Notes under the pieces: model-generated
Seen by the model: the letters and a program-made list of their open reading frames with translations, nothing else
The model's database searches: none
Told to the model about the DNA's origin: nothing
Source of the DNA: Gammaproteobacteria bacterium
GTDB lineage: Bacteria; Pseudomonadota; Gammaproteobacteria; Xanthomonadales; Xanthomonadaceae
Length of the DNA stretch: 7,351 nt
Assembly (NCBI GenBank): GCA_024642445.1
Contig: JAHEBG010000055.1
Coordinates: 1 to 7,351, forward strand
Reading direction: 5' to 3'
Shown here: positions 7,259 to 7,351 of the stretch, piece after piece
How the letters are laid out: the number at the start of each line of letters is the position of its first letter
Position numbering within the stretch: position 1 is the stretch's first letter
Translations under genes and position numbers: made by a program

Positions 7259-7351
7259 CCCGTGATCCCGATGCTTTTTTTGCCTATGCCGAAACGCTGC
7301 CGTTGAATGCCACAAGCACCTGCGCCAAATCGGCATTTTTAGTCAGTCCGG
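7252..7351 (+). CDS. Start of an unidentified gene, 3' end outside the window
   Basis: An open frame begins with ATG at 7252 and runs 33 codons to the right edge without a stop. It starts with MLTRDPDAFF and contains AFLVSP at residues 27-32. A GGAGG four bases upstream and the 7-bp overlap with the dusA stop (ATGCTGA) support a real, co-transcribed gene. There is no signal peptide or membrane segment in the visible part. The AFLVSP stretch loosely recalls the first strand of arginine deiminase/amidinotransferase-fold proteins, but 33 residues are too few to assign a function. A run of seven T (7275-7281) occupies the end of codon 8 and codons 9-10. Confidence 0.65.
   Translation, partial: MLTRDPDAFFAYAETLPLNATSTCAKSAFLVSP

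Noticed and set aside
1..7351. A hidden defence system, mobile element, CRISPR array or non-coding RNA
   Set aside because: Nearly every base belongs to one of five + strand genes, the only gap between genes is 21 bp apart from a single base, and no direct-repeat array, insertion-sequence end or tRNA-like fold was seen by eye.

Overview
The window is a compact stretch of a Gram-negative chromosome, with all genes on the + strand and almost no intergenic space. TamA and TamB homologues place it in the Proteobacteria. The DusA-type dihydrouridine synthase and the DUF3025 protein fit a gammaproteobacterium. I lean towards the Xanthomonadales/Lysobacterales because of the DUF3025-tamA-tamB-dusA combination, the medium-high GC and the leaderless-looking tamA start. 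That placement is inference and cannot be fixed from the sequence alone.

Layout: (1) a DUF3025 protein of unknown function, open at the left window edge and ending at 760; (2) a 21-bp gap holding a candidate -10 box; (3) tamA (782-2539), an outer-membrane Omp85-family protein; (4) tamB (2536-6267), its large inner-membrane-anchored periplasm-spanning partner, starting with GTG inside a 4-bp overlap with tamA; (5) dusA (6269-7258), a tRNA-dihydrouridine synthase starting one base after the tamB stop; (6) the first 33 codons of another gene (7252 to the right edge), overlapping the dusA stop by 7 bp and preceded by a clear Shine-Dalgarno sequence.

Functionally, TamA and TamB form the translocation and assembly module. 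TamA is the outer-membrane barrel with periplasmic POTRA domains, and TamB is the bridge from the inner membrane. The complex is implicated in outer-membrane protein insertion and in phospholipid movement to the outer membrane. The spacing suggests that tamA, tamB, dusA and the last gene are co-transcribed and translationally coupled, although dusA has no known functional tie to envelope assembly.

I see no RNA gene, CRISPR array, insertion sequence, phage gene or defence system, and no convincing novel system. The points worth a second look are small: a probable leaderless start for tamA, a hairpin at the end of the DUF3025 gene, an intact 5' end of dusA (a known integration hotspot), a lone cysteine pair in TamB, and a T7 run at codons 8-10 of the last gene.
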